Source of the DNA: Devosia sp.
Lineage (GTDB): Bacteria > Pseudomonadota > Alphaproteobacteria > Rhizobiales > Devosiaceae
Direction: 5' to 3'
Assembly (NCBI GenBank): GCA_028290685.1
Contig: JAQGJI010000063.1
Location: 1 to 11,336 of the forward strand
Length of the DNA stretch: 11,336 nt
Part shown: in pieces, positions 1 through 7,040 of the stretch
Layout of the letters: each line of letters begins with the position of its first letter
Position numbering within the stretch: the first letter of the stretch is position 1
Made by a program: the position numbers and the translations under genes
The notes under the pieces: generated by a model
Database searches by the model: none
What the model saw: the letters and a program-made list of their open reading frames with translations, nothing else
Told to the model about the DNA's origin: nothing

Positions 1-1692
1 ACTGAAGTCCAGAACATCGTGGCACAGGTGCTCGGCGTGCCCGCTCACGCGGTCAATGTCGTCTGTCGGCGCATGGGCGGCGCCTTTGGCGGCAAGGAAA
101 CGCAGGCCAATTTCTTCGCCGCAATCGCAGCGGTGGCTGCGCGCAGGTTCGATCGACCTGTAAAGGTTCGTCCCGATCGGGACGACGACATGACGATGAC
201 CGGCAAGCGGCACGATTTCCTGGTCGAGTTCGAGGTCGGATATACCGAGGAAGGCAGGATCGAGGCCGTCGACGCGGTGTTTGCGGGTCGCTGCGGCTAT
301 TCGGCCGACATGTCGAGCCCCGTGATGGATCGCGCGCTGTTTCAGGCAGACAATGCCTATTTTTACCCCGCGGTCCGGCTGGTCAGCGAGCCGCTCAAGA
401 CCCACACCGTGTCCAATACGGCGTTTCGCGGCTTCGGAGCGCCGCAGGGTATGGTGGCCTGCGAACGCTGGATCGAGAATATCGCCTTCGCGCTCGGCAA
501 GGATCCGCTCGAAGTCCGCAAGGCCAATTTCTATGGCGAGACCGACCGCAATGTGACGCCTTACCATCAGGTGGTGCATGACAACATCATCGCCAGGCTA
601 GTGGACGAACTGGAAGTCGATTGCCAGTACCAGGCGCGACGCGCGGACATCCTGGCCTATAATCGCTCGTCTGGAATACTCAAACGCGGTATTTCGCTGG
701 TGCCGGTCAAGCACGGCATGAGCTTTGTCACCACGGCCTTCAACCAAGCCGGAGCGCTGGTGCTGGTCTACCAGGACGGCTCCGTACGCCTTAATCATGG
801 CGGCACCGAAATGGGGCAGGGGCTGTACACCAAGGTGGCGCAGGTCCTGGCCGATGAGTTCCAGATTGACCTCGATCGCATCAAGGTGACGGCGACCAAC
901 ACCGCCAAGGTGCCCAACACCTCGGCCACGGCGGCATCGTCCGGTACGGACCTGAACGGCATGGCGGCGGTTGATGCGGCGCGGCAGATCAAGGCGCGCT
1001 TGGTGGCCTTTGCGGCCGAGAAGTACAACCAGTTGCCCGAGAACATCAGCTTCGTCCAGAACGGGGTGCTCGTGGGCAACCAGCATATTGCGTGGGCTGA
1101 CTTCATCAAGCAGGCCTATTTTGCCCGCGTGCAGCTCTCAGCGGCAGGCTTCTACAAGACGCCGGATGTCCATTGGGATCGCGCCAGCGCCACGGGCAGT
1201 CCCTTCTACTATTACGCCTATGGCGCAGCCTGCTCCGAAGTGACGATCGACACGCTGACCGGGGAATATCGCGTCGACCGGGTGGACGTGCTGCACGATG
1301 TGGGGCGGTCCATCAATCCGGCCATCGATATCGGTCAGATCGAAGGGGCATTCATCCAGTCGATGGGCTGGTTGACCACTGAAGAATTGTGGTGGGACCA
1401 AAATGGGCGCCTGCGTACCCATGCCCCTTCCACCTACAAGATCCCGCTCGCCTCTGATGTGCCGCCGGTGTTTAACGTGAAGCTGGCCGACTGGTCGGTC
1501 AACAAGATGCCCACTGTCGGGCGATCCAAGGCCGTGGGCGAGCCGCCCATGATGCTGGCCGCCTCAGTCAGCGGGGCGCTTTCCATGGCGGTTGCAAGCG
1601 TCGCCGACTACCGCATCGCGCCGGACCTGGACACGCCCATCACTCCTGAGCGGGTGCTGATGGGTGTGGAACGCCTCAGGTCGCAGCGCTGA
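1..1692 (+). CDS. xdhB: Xanthine dehydrogenase, molybdopterin-binding subunit (XdhB), 5'-truncated by window edge
   Basis: Catalytic Mo-cofactor subunit of xanthine dehydrogenase, which hydroxylates hypoxanthine and xanthine to urate in purine catabolism. The frame is open from base 1 (TEVQNIVAQVLG...), so the gene enters from the left; the GTG at 19 is internal. The window holds the last 563 residues, and about 200 N-terminal residues are missing compared with a roughly 780-residue bacterial XdhB. Numbering from base 1, the active-site elements are present: the FGGKETQ loop with Glu33 (bovine Glu802), Arg111 in DRALFQADN (Arg880), FRGFG at 142-146 with the purine-stacking Phe145 (Phe914), a second likely stacking Phe242 in GMSF, HGGTEMGQG, and VGEPP with catalytic Glu514 (Glu1261). 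Both Glu802 and Arg880 equivalents are kept, which favours a purine-type XDH over aldehyde oxidase. It ends with TGA at 1690-1692, followed by the wrecked xdhC. The retained part has no internal stop or frameshift. Family known; substrate inferred from conserved residues. Confidence 0.94.
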   Translation, partial: TEVQNIVAQVLGVPAHAVNVVCRRMGGAFGGKETQANFFAAIAAVAARRFDRPVKVRPDRDDDMTMTGKRHDFLVEFEVGYTEEGRIEAVDAVFAGRCGYSADMSSPVMDRALFQADNAYFYPAVRLVSEPLKTHTVSNTAFRGFGAPQGMVACERWIENIAFALGKDPLEVRKANFYGETDRNVTPYHQVVHDNIIARLVDELEVDCQYQARRADILAYNRSSGILKRGISLVPVKHGMSFVTTAFNQAGALVLVYQDGSVRLNHGGTEMGQGLYTKVAQVLADEFQIDLDRIKVTATNTAKVPNTSATAASSGTDLNGMAAVDAARQIKARLVAFAAEKYNQLPENISFVQNGVLVGNQHIAWADFIKQAYFARVQLSAAGFYKTPDVHWDRASATGSPFYYYAYGAACSEVTIDTLTGEYRVDRVDVLHDVGRSINPAIDIGQIEGAFIQSMGWLTTEELWWDQNGRLRTHAPSTYKIPLASDVPPVFNVKLADWSVNKMPTVGRSKAVGEPPMMLAASVSGALSMAVASVADYRIAPDLDTPITPERVLMGVERLRSQR

Positions 1693-1732
1693 GGCGCTGC
1701 ACGAAGGCAGACGAGCGACGGGCCCAGATACA

Positions 1733-2134
1733 TTCGATCCGGCTGCATTGGTGAATGCTGCCGGGCCGCTGGTTGGTATCGACGTAGTTGGCACGGCCGG
1801 CTCCACACCGCGGGAAAGCGGAACCTGGATCGTGTCGAGCGGTGGAGCTGCGGCACTATCGGGCAGCCTTCATTATCCTGACGCATGACCCACGGCTTGA
1901 ATTCTTATCGTCCCAGAGGCACTCCGGCGCGAGGATGGCGCCTATGTGGGCATGATCGGACAGGCGACAAAGAAGGCGACGTTTATCAGCTGGCTGAGGC
2001 AGGATGCCCCCCGGCAATCGGGCTGCGCTTTCGCGGGTGGTCTGTCCCATCGGGATTGGCAATGCCAGGGACAACGCCCGGAAGTTGTCGCTGCGCTGGT
2101 AGCGGCTGAACTCGTGCTCATCCTTACCCGATAA
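1733..2134 (+). pseudogene. xdhC: Decayed xdhC (xanthine dehydrogenase maturation factor)
   Basis: XdhC binds the molybdenum cofactor and delivers its sulfurated form to XDH. No intact frame exists here, but family pieces appear in the right order while switching frames. Frame 2 (about 1733-1850) reads DPAALVNAAGPLVGIDVVGT then GSTPRESGTWIV, the N-terminal signature (GSTPRE.G). Frame 3 (about 1869-1904) reads AAFIILTHDPRLEF, the THD motif. Frame 2 (1904-2015) reads ALRREDGAYVGMIG then QATKKATFISWLR. Frame 3 (2016-2077) reads NRAALSRVVCPIGIGNARDN. Frame 2 again (2075-2134) reads RPEVVAALVAAELVLILTR and a TAA stop. The joins lie near 1850-1870, 1904, 2013-2018 and 2075-2080. Between the N-terminal signature and THD, the central part including the Rossmann GxGxxG segment is gone, probably more than 100 residues of a protein usually around 250-350 long. 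Several indels plus a deletion point to real decay, not one sequencing error. It follows xdhB directly, the usual xdhABC order. Confidence 0.85.
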
Positions 2135-2246
2135 TCACGGCCGTCATTGCCCCGCCCTGGCCGGTGCTTCAGCAGCCGCGCCTCCGACCGGCATGTCCAC
2201 CGTCTCCAGGCACGCTTCTCGCCACACCCCGAGAGCAAAGAATCTG

Positions 2247-2274
2247 CTTGTCGCAAAAATGAGATCAGTATACT
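2247..2274 (+). promoter_or_regulatory. Candidate sigma-70-type promoter for the pyrK-pyrD-amidohydrolase-aspA unit
   Basis: CTTGTC (2247-2252) as the -35 element and TATACT (2269-2274) as the -10 element are separated by 16 nt, in the only AT-rich stretch upstream of the operon. The -10 matches TATAAT at five of six bases. Transcription would start near 2281, giving a leader of about 100 nt before the ATG at 2385. This rests on motif reading only. Confidence 0.45.
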
Positions 2275-2366
2275 TTACTGTTGTAAGCGCAGTTTTAGAC
2301 TTAGTTCTGAGACTTCTCCGGAAATAGTGCAGGACGCAGACGGCTGCCGCCTGTTGCCCGCCAAAG

Positions 2367-2379
2367 TGGTCAAGGACCA
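2367..2379. repeat. Inverted repeat TGGTC-AAG-GACCA over the ribosome binding site
   Basis: This perfect 5-bp inverted repeat with a 3-nt spacer contains the likely Shine-Dalgarno AAGGA (2372-2376), which sits 8 nt before the ATG at 2385. It could be an operator half-site, a small RNA hairpin over the RBS, or chance. TGGTCAA (2367-2373) equals one half of the known RutR operator TTGACCA-nn-TGGTCAA, but the other half is absent. Confidence 0.3.
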
Positions 2380-2384
2380 AATGG

Positions 2385-3221
2385 ATGAATAGCTTGGACC
2401 ATGTGAGCAGGACGGCCCACTGGAAGCCGACCATTGTCGCCGAGCGGGCGCTAATCGTGGCCCATACGGCTGTTAATGGCGAATACCGGCACCTGATCGT
2501 CGAATGCGGCGATGAGGCGGCCTCGGCGCTTCCTGGACAGTTTTTTCAGCTGCTCTGCCCCCAGCCAGCCGGCGAGCAGTCGTTTCTGCGCCGTCCAATG
2601 AGCGTTTATGGCGTGGACCCCGCCCGTCGCCGGGTCGAATTCCTCTACAAGGTCGCAGGCGTTGGCACGCGCGGGCTCGATACTCTCAAGGTGGGCGATA
2701 CGCTGGACCTGATGGGGCCACTCGGTGTTGGCTTCACGCTTGATCCGGGCCTGCGGAACATTGCGGTTGTTGGCCGCGGTGCGGGCCTTGCGACCTTGGC
2801 TCCCCTGGCGGGGGCCTGCCGGGCAAGGGGTATCGGCGTCACCGCAATTCTGAGCGCGCGTCGTCCCGACCTGCTGATGTCGATCGAATTGTTCGAGAGC
2901 CATGGCGCTGAGGTGATCACGGTCACCGACTCCGAACAGACGAGCGGGCCGGCCAATGTGGAGCGCATCCTGCGCCACTTGATCTCCCAGGACAGGTGCG
3001 ATGCCTTTTTCACCTGCGGCTCCAGCCGGCTGCTGCGCGTGCAGCAGCGGCTCGCCCATGAATTCGGCCTATCTGGCGAGATCGCGATGGAACAGCAGAT
3101 GGCATGCGGTATCGGCCTCTGCCACTGCTGCGTCCGCGACTTCAACGTGAAGGGCGAAATCGTCAGCAAGCGCGTGTGCTGGGACGGCCCTGTCTTCGAC
3201 ATGATGCAGGCCCTGCCATGA
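2385..3221 (+). CDS. pyrK: PyrK-type electron-transfer subunit of dihydroorotate dehydrogenase (FAD, [2Fe-2S])
   Basis: This 278-residue protein is the flavin/iron-sulfur partner that moves electrons between NAD(H) and the FMN of class 1B dihydroorotate dehydrogenase. Domain order fits the family: an N-terminal FAD-binding barrel with LRRPMSVY (68-75) and YKVAGVGTRGL (88-98), a nucleotide-binding fold starting VVGRGAGLATLAPL (128-141), and a C-terminal [2Fe-2S] cluster motif with Cys241, Cys246, Cys249 and Cys265 (CGIGLCHCC then VCWDGPVF). An extra Cys248 sits beside the ligand. The ATG at 2385 is chosen because AAGGA lies 8 nt upstream; the ATG at 2381 hits a stop after three codons. The end overlaps pyrD by ATGA. 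About 20 residues precede the usual start of the barrel. Because this subunit uses NAD(H), the enzyme can run as an orotate reductase, unlike the quinone-linked class 2 enzyme typical of proteobacterial biosynthesis. Family certain; reducing direction inferred from the neighbours. Confidence 0.93.
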   Translation: MNSLDHVSRTAHWKPTIVAERALIVAHTAVNGEYRHLIVECGDEAASALPGQFFQLLCPQPAGEQSFLRRPMSVYGVDPARRRVEFLYKVAGVGTRGLDTLKVGDTLDLMGPLGVGFTLDPGLRNIAVVGRGAGLATLAPLAGACRARGIGVTAILSARRPDLLMSIELFESHGAEVITVTDSEQTSGPANVERILRHLISQDRCDAFFTCGSSRLLRVQQRLAHEFGLSGEIAMEQQMACGIGLCHCCVRDFNVKGEIVSKRVCWDGPVFDMMQALP

Positions 3222-4189
3222 GTGCGCTGATGACCCCTGAGCAAGTCGATATGTCAGTGCGCGTGGGCGGGCTGATGCTGCGCAACCCGGTCATGCCGGC
3301 ATCGGGCACCTTTGCCGAAGGCCTGGCGCAGGTTTTTGACTTCAACCGCCTGGGCGCCCTGGTCACCAAGACGATTACGCGCGAACTGCGGGCCGGCAAC
3401 CCCTTGCCGCGCGTCGTCGAAAGTCCAAGCGGCCTGATCAACGCTATCGGCATTCCGTCCAAGGGTGTGCCGTACTTCATCAACGATGTCCTGCCGCTAT
3501 ACGCTGCTTATGAGGCGCCGCTCGTCGTGTCGATCTCCGCACCGACGGCGGAAGGCTTCGCAAGCTTGGCGGCCGAGCTTTCCATCCCTGGCGTGGCTGC
3601 CATCGAAGCCAATATTTCCTGTCCCAATATCGAAGAGGACGGGAAGGCATTCGCCATGAGCCCGCAGGCAACCGAGAATGTGACGCGGCAGCTGCGCGCA
3701 GCAACTGGCCTGCCGCTGTGGGTGAAGCTCACGCCCAACACCGGCAATATCGCCGATGTCGCCAAGGCCGCCGAGGCCTCTGGCGCGGACGCCGCAGTGG
3801 TCGCCAATACTATTCTGTCCATGGCGATCAACCTGAAGACCTTCCGCCCCTCGCTCGGCAATGTGATGGGCGGCCTTTCGGGTCCGGCAATCAAGCCGAT
3901 CGTACTGCGCCAGGTGTTCCAGTGCGCCCGTGCCATCAATATCCCGGTCATCGGCTGCGGCGGTATCTCTACTGCGGCGGACGCCGTTGAGTATCTGCTG
4001 GCCGGCGCCACCGCCGTTCAGGTGGGTACCGCCAGTTTCATCCAGCCGGCGGCGATGACCACGATCATCGATGATCTCAAGGCCTTCTGTATCCAGCGGG
4101 AAATCTCGCGGGTCTCGGATCTGATCGGTGCCGTAGTGGTCGAAGAGGCCGACGAGGTGGACGTTTCCTGGGTGGATCCGGTGCAATGA
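3218..4189 (+). CDS. pyrD: Dihydroorotate dehydrogenase, class 1B catalytic subunit (PyrD)
   Basis: This 323-residue FMN TIM-barrel protein interconverts L-dihydroorotate and orotate. Motifs: MPASGTFAEG (26-35), Lys51 in VTKTIT, the NAIGIP loop (75-80), ANISCPN (131-137) with catalytic Cys135, the cysteine base typical of class 1 enzymes (class 2 uses Ser), Lys170 in WVKLTPN, GGLSGPAIKPI (218-228), GCGGI (246-250) and TAVQVGTA (265-272) for the FMN phosphate. Length suits class 1B. The frame is open upstream to 3104, but the ATG at 3218 is right: it overlaps the pyrK stop by ATGA, has GCAGG 7 nt upstream, and family homology begins just after it. Pairing with PyrK makes this the NAD-linked heterotetramer. 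Next to an amidohydrolase, aspartase and dihydroorotase, it most likely reduces orotate in catabolism; a biosynthetic role cannot be excluded from sequence. Confidence 0.95.
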   Translation: MSALMTPEQVDMSVRVGGLMLRNPVMPASGTFAEGLAQVFDFNRLGALVTKTITRELRAGNPLPRVVESPSGLINAIGIPSKGVPYFINDVLPLYAAYEAPLVVSISAPTAEGFASLAAELSIPGVAAIEANISCPNIEEDGKAFAMSPQATENVTRQLRAATGLPLWVKLTPNTGNIADVAKAAEASGADAAVVANTILSMAINLKTFRPSLGNVMGGLSGPAIKPIVLRQVFQCARAINIPVIGCGGISTAADAVEYLLAGATAVQVGTASFIQPAAMTTIIDDLKAFCIQREISRVSDLIGAVVVEEADEVDVSWVDPVQ

Positions 4190-5520
4190 CCAGCGCGGCC
4201 TCCACGAGAATGACCGATCCGGACAGCGAGCAGATCGATCGTGCGCTCGCCCAGTCGCTGTTGGACGGGTTGCGCGAGCTGTCCTTCGATGGCGTCGGGA
4301 TCACCCGGCTGGCCTATTCGCCGCTGGAATCGGCGGCTCTGGACCTGGTCGAGGCCAAGGCCAAGGCGCTTGGCCTGGCTACCCGACGCGATGCCGGCTC
4401 CAACCTCGTGGTGACCCTTGCCGGAAGCAATCGGGCGCTGCCCGCACTGGCCTGTGGTTCCCATATAGACTCGGTACCCCGTGGCGGCAATTTCGACGGC
4501 GCCGCAGGCGTGGTGGCCGGGCTGGTGGCGCTGGCACGCCTGCGCGACGATGGTTTGCGTCCGGTGCGCGATATCCAGTTGATTGTCTTGCGCGGCGAGG
4601 AAAGTGCCCGGTTCGGGCGCGCTTACATGGGCTCCAAGGCCCTGTTCGGCGAACTCACCGAAACGGACCTTGCCAGCAAGGCCGGCGACACGGGGCAGAC
4701 ACTTGCCGAGTGCATGGAGGCGGTTGGCGTCGACGTGCAGGCGGTGCGGCAGGGGCAGGCTCTGCTAAACCCGGAGACGCTCTGCGGTTGGCTGGAGCTG
4801 CATATCGAGCAGGGCCCAGAATTGACGGCTCGCGGACTGCCAATCGGCATCGTGACCGCCATCCGCGGGAACTCCCGCCATCGCAATATCGTGTGTGTCG
4901 GGGAGTCAGGGCATTCAGGCGCCGTGCCACGCTGGTTGCGGCATGATGCGCTCCTTGCCGCCGCTGAACTTCTGACCCGGATGGACCGGTACTGGGCCGG
5001 ACAGGTGGAAGCAGGTCACGACCTGGTGATCACCTCGGGCATATTCAGCACGGACCCGGCTGAGCACGCGCTGGCTCGCATACCGGGCGTGGTGCAGTTC
5101 TCGCTCGACATCCGCAGCCAGAACATGAACACCATCAATGACTGCTACCGGGTGTTCCGAGAGGAATGCGCAACGATCCAGGAGCAGCGCGGGGTGCAGT
5201 TCACGCTCGATGGGCGGCTCGATTCCGCACCCGCGGAGATGGACGCCGGCATGGTGGCGCTGTTGAGCGAGGCTGCATGCGGGTTGGGCGTGGTAAGCCA
5301 TTCCATGGCCAGCGGTGGCGGGCATGATGCGGCCGTCTTTGCCAATGCAGGCGTGCCTAGCGGTATGATCTTCGTTCGCAACCAGAACGGCTCGCACAAC
5401 CCGGCGGAAGCCATGGACATCGATGACCTCATGGTCGGCACAGCAGTGCTGCGCGAAGCTTTAAGAAGTGCGGGGCAGGTGGATGAGCGGCCCCGTCCGG
5501 TTGGGGAGCAACGGACATGA
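4186..5520 (+). CDS. M20-family Zn-dependent amidohydrolase, probable N-carbamoyl-L-aspartate hydrolase (ureidosuccinase)
   Basis: This 444-residue enzyme belongs to the hydantoinase/carbamoylase branch of M20 (N-carbamoyl-L-amino acid hydrolase, beta-ureidopropionase, allantoate amidohydrolase). Metal-site motifs are complete: GSHIDSVPRGGNFDG (91-105) with His93 and bridging Asp104, RGEESARFG with Glu138/Glu139, LELHIEQGPEL with His206, and NGSHNPAE with His404. The dimerisation/lid segment has GESGHSGAVPRW (239-250) with His243, where characterised carbamoylases usually read HAGTTPM, so the substrate pocket differs. SGGGHDAAVFA (377-387) is also typical. It starts at an ATG overlapping the pyrD stop (ATGA); no strong Shine-Dalgarno is seen, so coupling is likely. 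A second ATG at 4210 is possible. Between dihydroorotate dehydrogenase and aspartase, with a dihydroorotase in the cluster, the expected substrate is N-carbamoyl-L-aspartate, giving aspartate, CO2 and ammonia. Family firm; substrate inferred from context. The alternatives are another carbamoyl amino acid or allantoate, the latter because xdh lies nearby. Confidence 0.88.
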   Translation: MTSAASTRMTDPDSEQIDRALAQSLLDGLRELSFDGVGITRLAYSPLESAALDLVEAKAKALGLATRRDAGSNLVVTLAGSNRALPALACGSHIDSVPRGGNFDGAAGVVAGLVALARLRDDGLRPVRDIQLIVLRGEESARFGRAYMGSKALFGELTETDLASKAGDTGQTLAECMEAVGVDVQAVRQGQALLNPETLCGWLELHIEQGPELTARGLPIGIVTAIRGNSRHRNIVCVGESGHSGAVPRWLRHDALLAAAELLTRMDRYWAGQVEAGHDLVITSGIFSTDPAEHALARIPGVVQFSLDIRSQNMNTINDCYRVFREECATIQEQRGVQFTLDGRLDSAPAEMDAGMVALLSEAACGLGVVSHSMASGGGHDAAVFANAGVPSGMIFVRNQNGSHNPAEAMDIDDLMVGTAVLREALRSAGQVDERPRPVGEQRT

Positions 5521-6995
5521 CAGAGCACAGCAGCGACGAGCCTGAAGCACAAGGGGTGGCTCCGGGTCCCCAGCGCCTCAGGTGGGAAAGCGACCTGCTG
5601 GGAGCCGTCGGGATCCCCGCCGATGTCTATTGGGGTGTTCACACGCATCGAGCGGTGGAGAATTTCCCCATAACCGGGATCGCTGTCGGCCATTATGCGG
5701 AGTTTGTGCGGGCATTGGCGCTGGTGAAGCACGCCGCGGTCCGCGCCAACTGCCAACTGGGCAGCATTTCTGCGCAAAAGGCCGAGGCAATCGAGGCGGC
5801 ATGCGAGGAAATTACGGTCAAGCAGCGGTTTCACGATCAGTTCATCGTCGACATGATCCAGGGCGGCGCGGGCACATCGACCAATATGAACGCCAATGAG
5901 GTGATCGCCAACATCGCCCTCGAGCTGTCGGGCCACCAGAAAGGGGACTATCGGCACATTCACCCCAATGATGACGTCAACATTTCGCAGTCCACCAATG
6001 ACGTCTTCCCGACCGCCTTGCGGCTGGCCCTTATTCTGTCCTCCGATCCTCTGCTGGCGGCGCTGGACCAGCTGGCCTACGCGTTCAAGCGCAAGGGGGT
6101 TGAGTTTGCCGATGTGCTCAAGGTCGGACGCACCCAGCTCCAGGATGCCGTCCCTGTGACTATGGGACAGGAGTTCGATGCTTATTGCACCACGATAAGG
6201 GAAGACGTGGCCCGGCTGCGGGAAGCAGCCGATCTGCTGCGGGAGATCAACTTGGGGGCCACCGCGATCGGCACCGGCATCACCGCCGATGCACGGTATG
6301 CCCAACTGGTCGTCGAAGAGCTTTCCCGCCTGTCAGGGCAGCGGCTGGTGCTGGCGAGCAACCTCATAGAAGCGACCTCGGACATGGGGGGCTTTGTCCT
6401 TTTCTCAGGCGTGCTGAAGCGCATTGCGGTGAAACTGTCCAAGATCTGCAATGACCTGCGTTTGTTGTCCAGCGGGCCAAGAGCCGGGCTGGCGGAAATC
6501 CAGCTGCCGGCGGTGCAGGCCGGCTCCTCGATCATGCCCGGAAAGGTCAATCCGGTCATTCCCGAAGTGGTCAATCAGGTTGCCTTCATGGTGATCGGGC
6601 ACGATTTGACCGTTACGTTCTGTGCCGAAGGCGGTCAGTTGCAGCTCAACGCATTTGAACCGACCATCGGCTACTGCCTGCTGTCCTCGCTCAAGCATCT
6701 GACGTCGGCGGTGACGGTGCTGTCGGAGCGCTGCGTCAACGGTATCACTGTGGATCGGGAACGTTGCCTCGCCATGGTGCAGGATTCCATCGGACTGGTA
6801 ACTGCGCTGGTGCCCCTTCTGGGCTATGAAGCTTCGTCCCGCGTGGCGAAGCGCGCCTTGGCCGAGAAGAGGCGGGTAGGCGATATCCTCATCGAGGAAC
6901 AGCTGCTAACACCGGCAAAGCTGGAAGAGCTGTTTCGCATCGAAAACATGACGGCCCCGAGCCGTATGCCGATGCTGGGCACCGGGGCCGGCTAA
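5517..6995 (+). CDS. aspA: Aspartate ammonia-lyase (aspartase)
   Basis: This 492-residue protein belongs to the aspartase/fumarase superfamily and converts L-aspartate to fumarate plus ammonia. Diagnostic blocks: DVYWGVHTHRAVENFPITG (36-54), MIQGGAGTSTNMNANEVI (113-130), NDDVNISQSTNDVFPTA (151-167) with Ser159/Thr160 for substrate binding, KVGRTQLQDAVP (202-213), and the mobile catalytic loop AGSSIMPGKVNPVIPE (335-350) with base Ser337 and Lys343/Asn345. PVIPE after the loop and TQLQDAVP point to aspartase, since fumarase C has different residues there. About 20 low-complexity N-terminal residues precede the usual start (RWESDLLG), but the ATG at 5517 has GGGGAG 8 nt upstream and overlaps the previous stop by ATGA. 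A catabolic aspartase directly after a carbamoyl amino acid hydrolase suggests that the hydrolase product is aspartate, which then enters the TCA cycle as fumarate. Family well supported; the role in this pathway is inferred. Confidence 0.91.
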   Translation: MTEHSSDEPEAQGVAPGPQRLRWESDLLGAVGIPADVYWGVHTHRAVENFPITGIAVGHYAEFVRALALVKHAAVRANCQLGSISAQKAEAIEAACEEITVKQRFHDQFIVDMIQGGAGTSTNMNANEVIANIALELSGHQKGDYRHIHPNDDVNISQSTNDVFPTALRLALILSSDPLLAALDQLAYAFKRKGVEFADVLKVGRTQLQDAVPVTMGQEFDAYCTTIREDVARLREAADLLREINLGATAIGTGITADARYAQLVVEELSRLSGQRLVLASNLIEATSDMGGFVLFSGVLKRIAVKLSKICNDLRLLSSGPRAGLAEIQLPAVQAGSSIMPGKVNPVIPEVVNQVAFMVIGHDLTVTFCAEGGQLQLNAFEPTIGYCLLSSLKHLTSAVTVLSERCVNGITVDRERCLAMVQDSIGLVTALVPLLGYEASSRVAKRALAEKRRVGDILIEEQLLTPAKLEELFRIENMTAPSRMPMLGTGAG

Positions 6996-7004
6996 GCGCT
7001 GATT

Positions 7005-7016
7005 CACGCTTGCGTG
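7005..7016. repeat. Inverted repeat CACGC-TT-GCGTG downstream of aspA
   Basis: This perfect 5-2-5 inverted repeat begins 9 nt after the aspA stop. The spacing suits a dimeric regulator half-site pair, or a tiny RNA hairpin with a CTTG loop. It has no following T-run, so it is not a normal intrinsic terminator. I see no second copy in the window. Confidence 0.25.
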
Positions 7017-7040
7017 GTCGAAATGCATTATCTAAAAACT

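Larger units (their letters stand above)
2135..2384 (+). other. Intergenic leader of the orotate-type operon
   Basis: This 250-nt gap lies between the xdhC remnant and the pyrK-like gene. I see no convincing gene in it on either strand. Its first half is GC-rich and may be further xdh-side debris. About 2232-2330 is clearly more AT-rich and holds the candidate promoter, a direct repeat AGACTT at 2297-2302 and 2310-2315 (13-nt period), and the short inverted repeat CAGTA/TACTG at 2266-2270 and 2276-2280. No hairpin followed by a T-run marks a terminator for the xdh unit. Confidence 0.6.

Noticed and set aside
2138..2163. CGGCC...GGCCG inverted repeat as an xdh terminator
   Set aside because: The 5-bp arms with a 16-nt loop and no T-run are too weak.
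2144..2434. Minus-strand 96-codon frame in the gap before pyrK
   Set aside because: There is no family resemblance and no convincing start context, and it runs through the candidate promoter and into pyrK.
3104..3217. Longer N-terminus for PyrD starting at 3104
   Set aside because: It would overlap the pyrK iron-sulfur coding region; PyrD homology starts only after the ATG at 3218.
5145..6305. Long open frame on the minus strand (386 codons)
   Set aside because: It lies opposite the amidohydrolase and aspartase genes, both with full family motifs; its translation shows no recognisable domain. It is a GC-rich shadow frame.
5517..6995. Fumarase C as the identity of the lyase
   Set aside because: The PGKVNPVIPE and GRTQLQDAVP blocks are aspartase-type.
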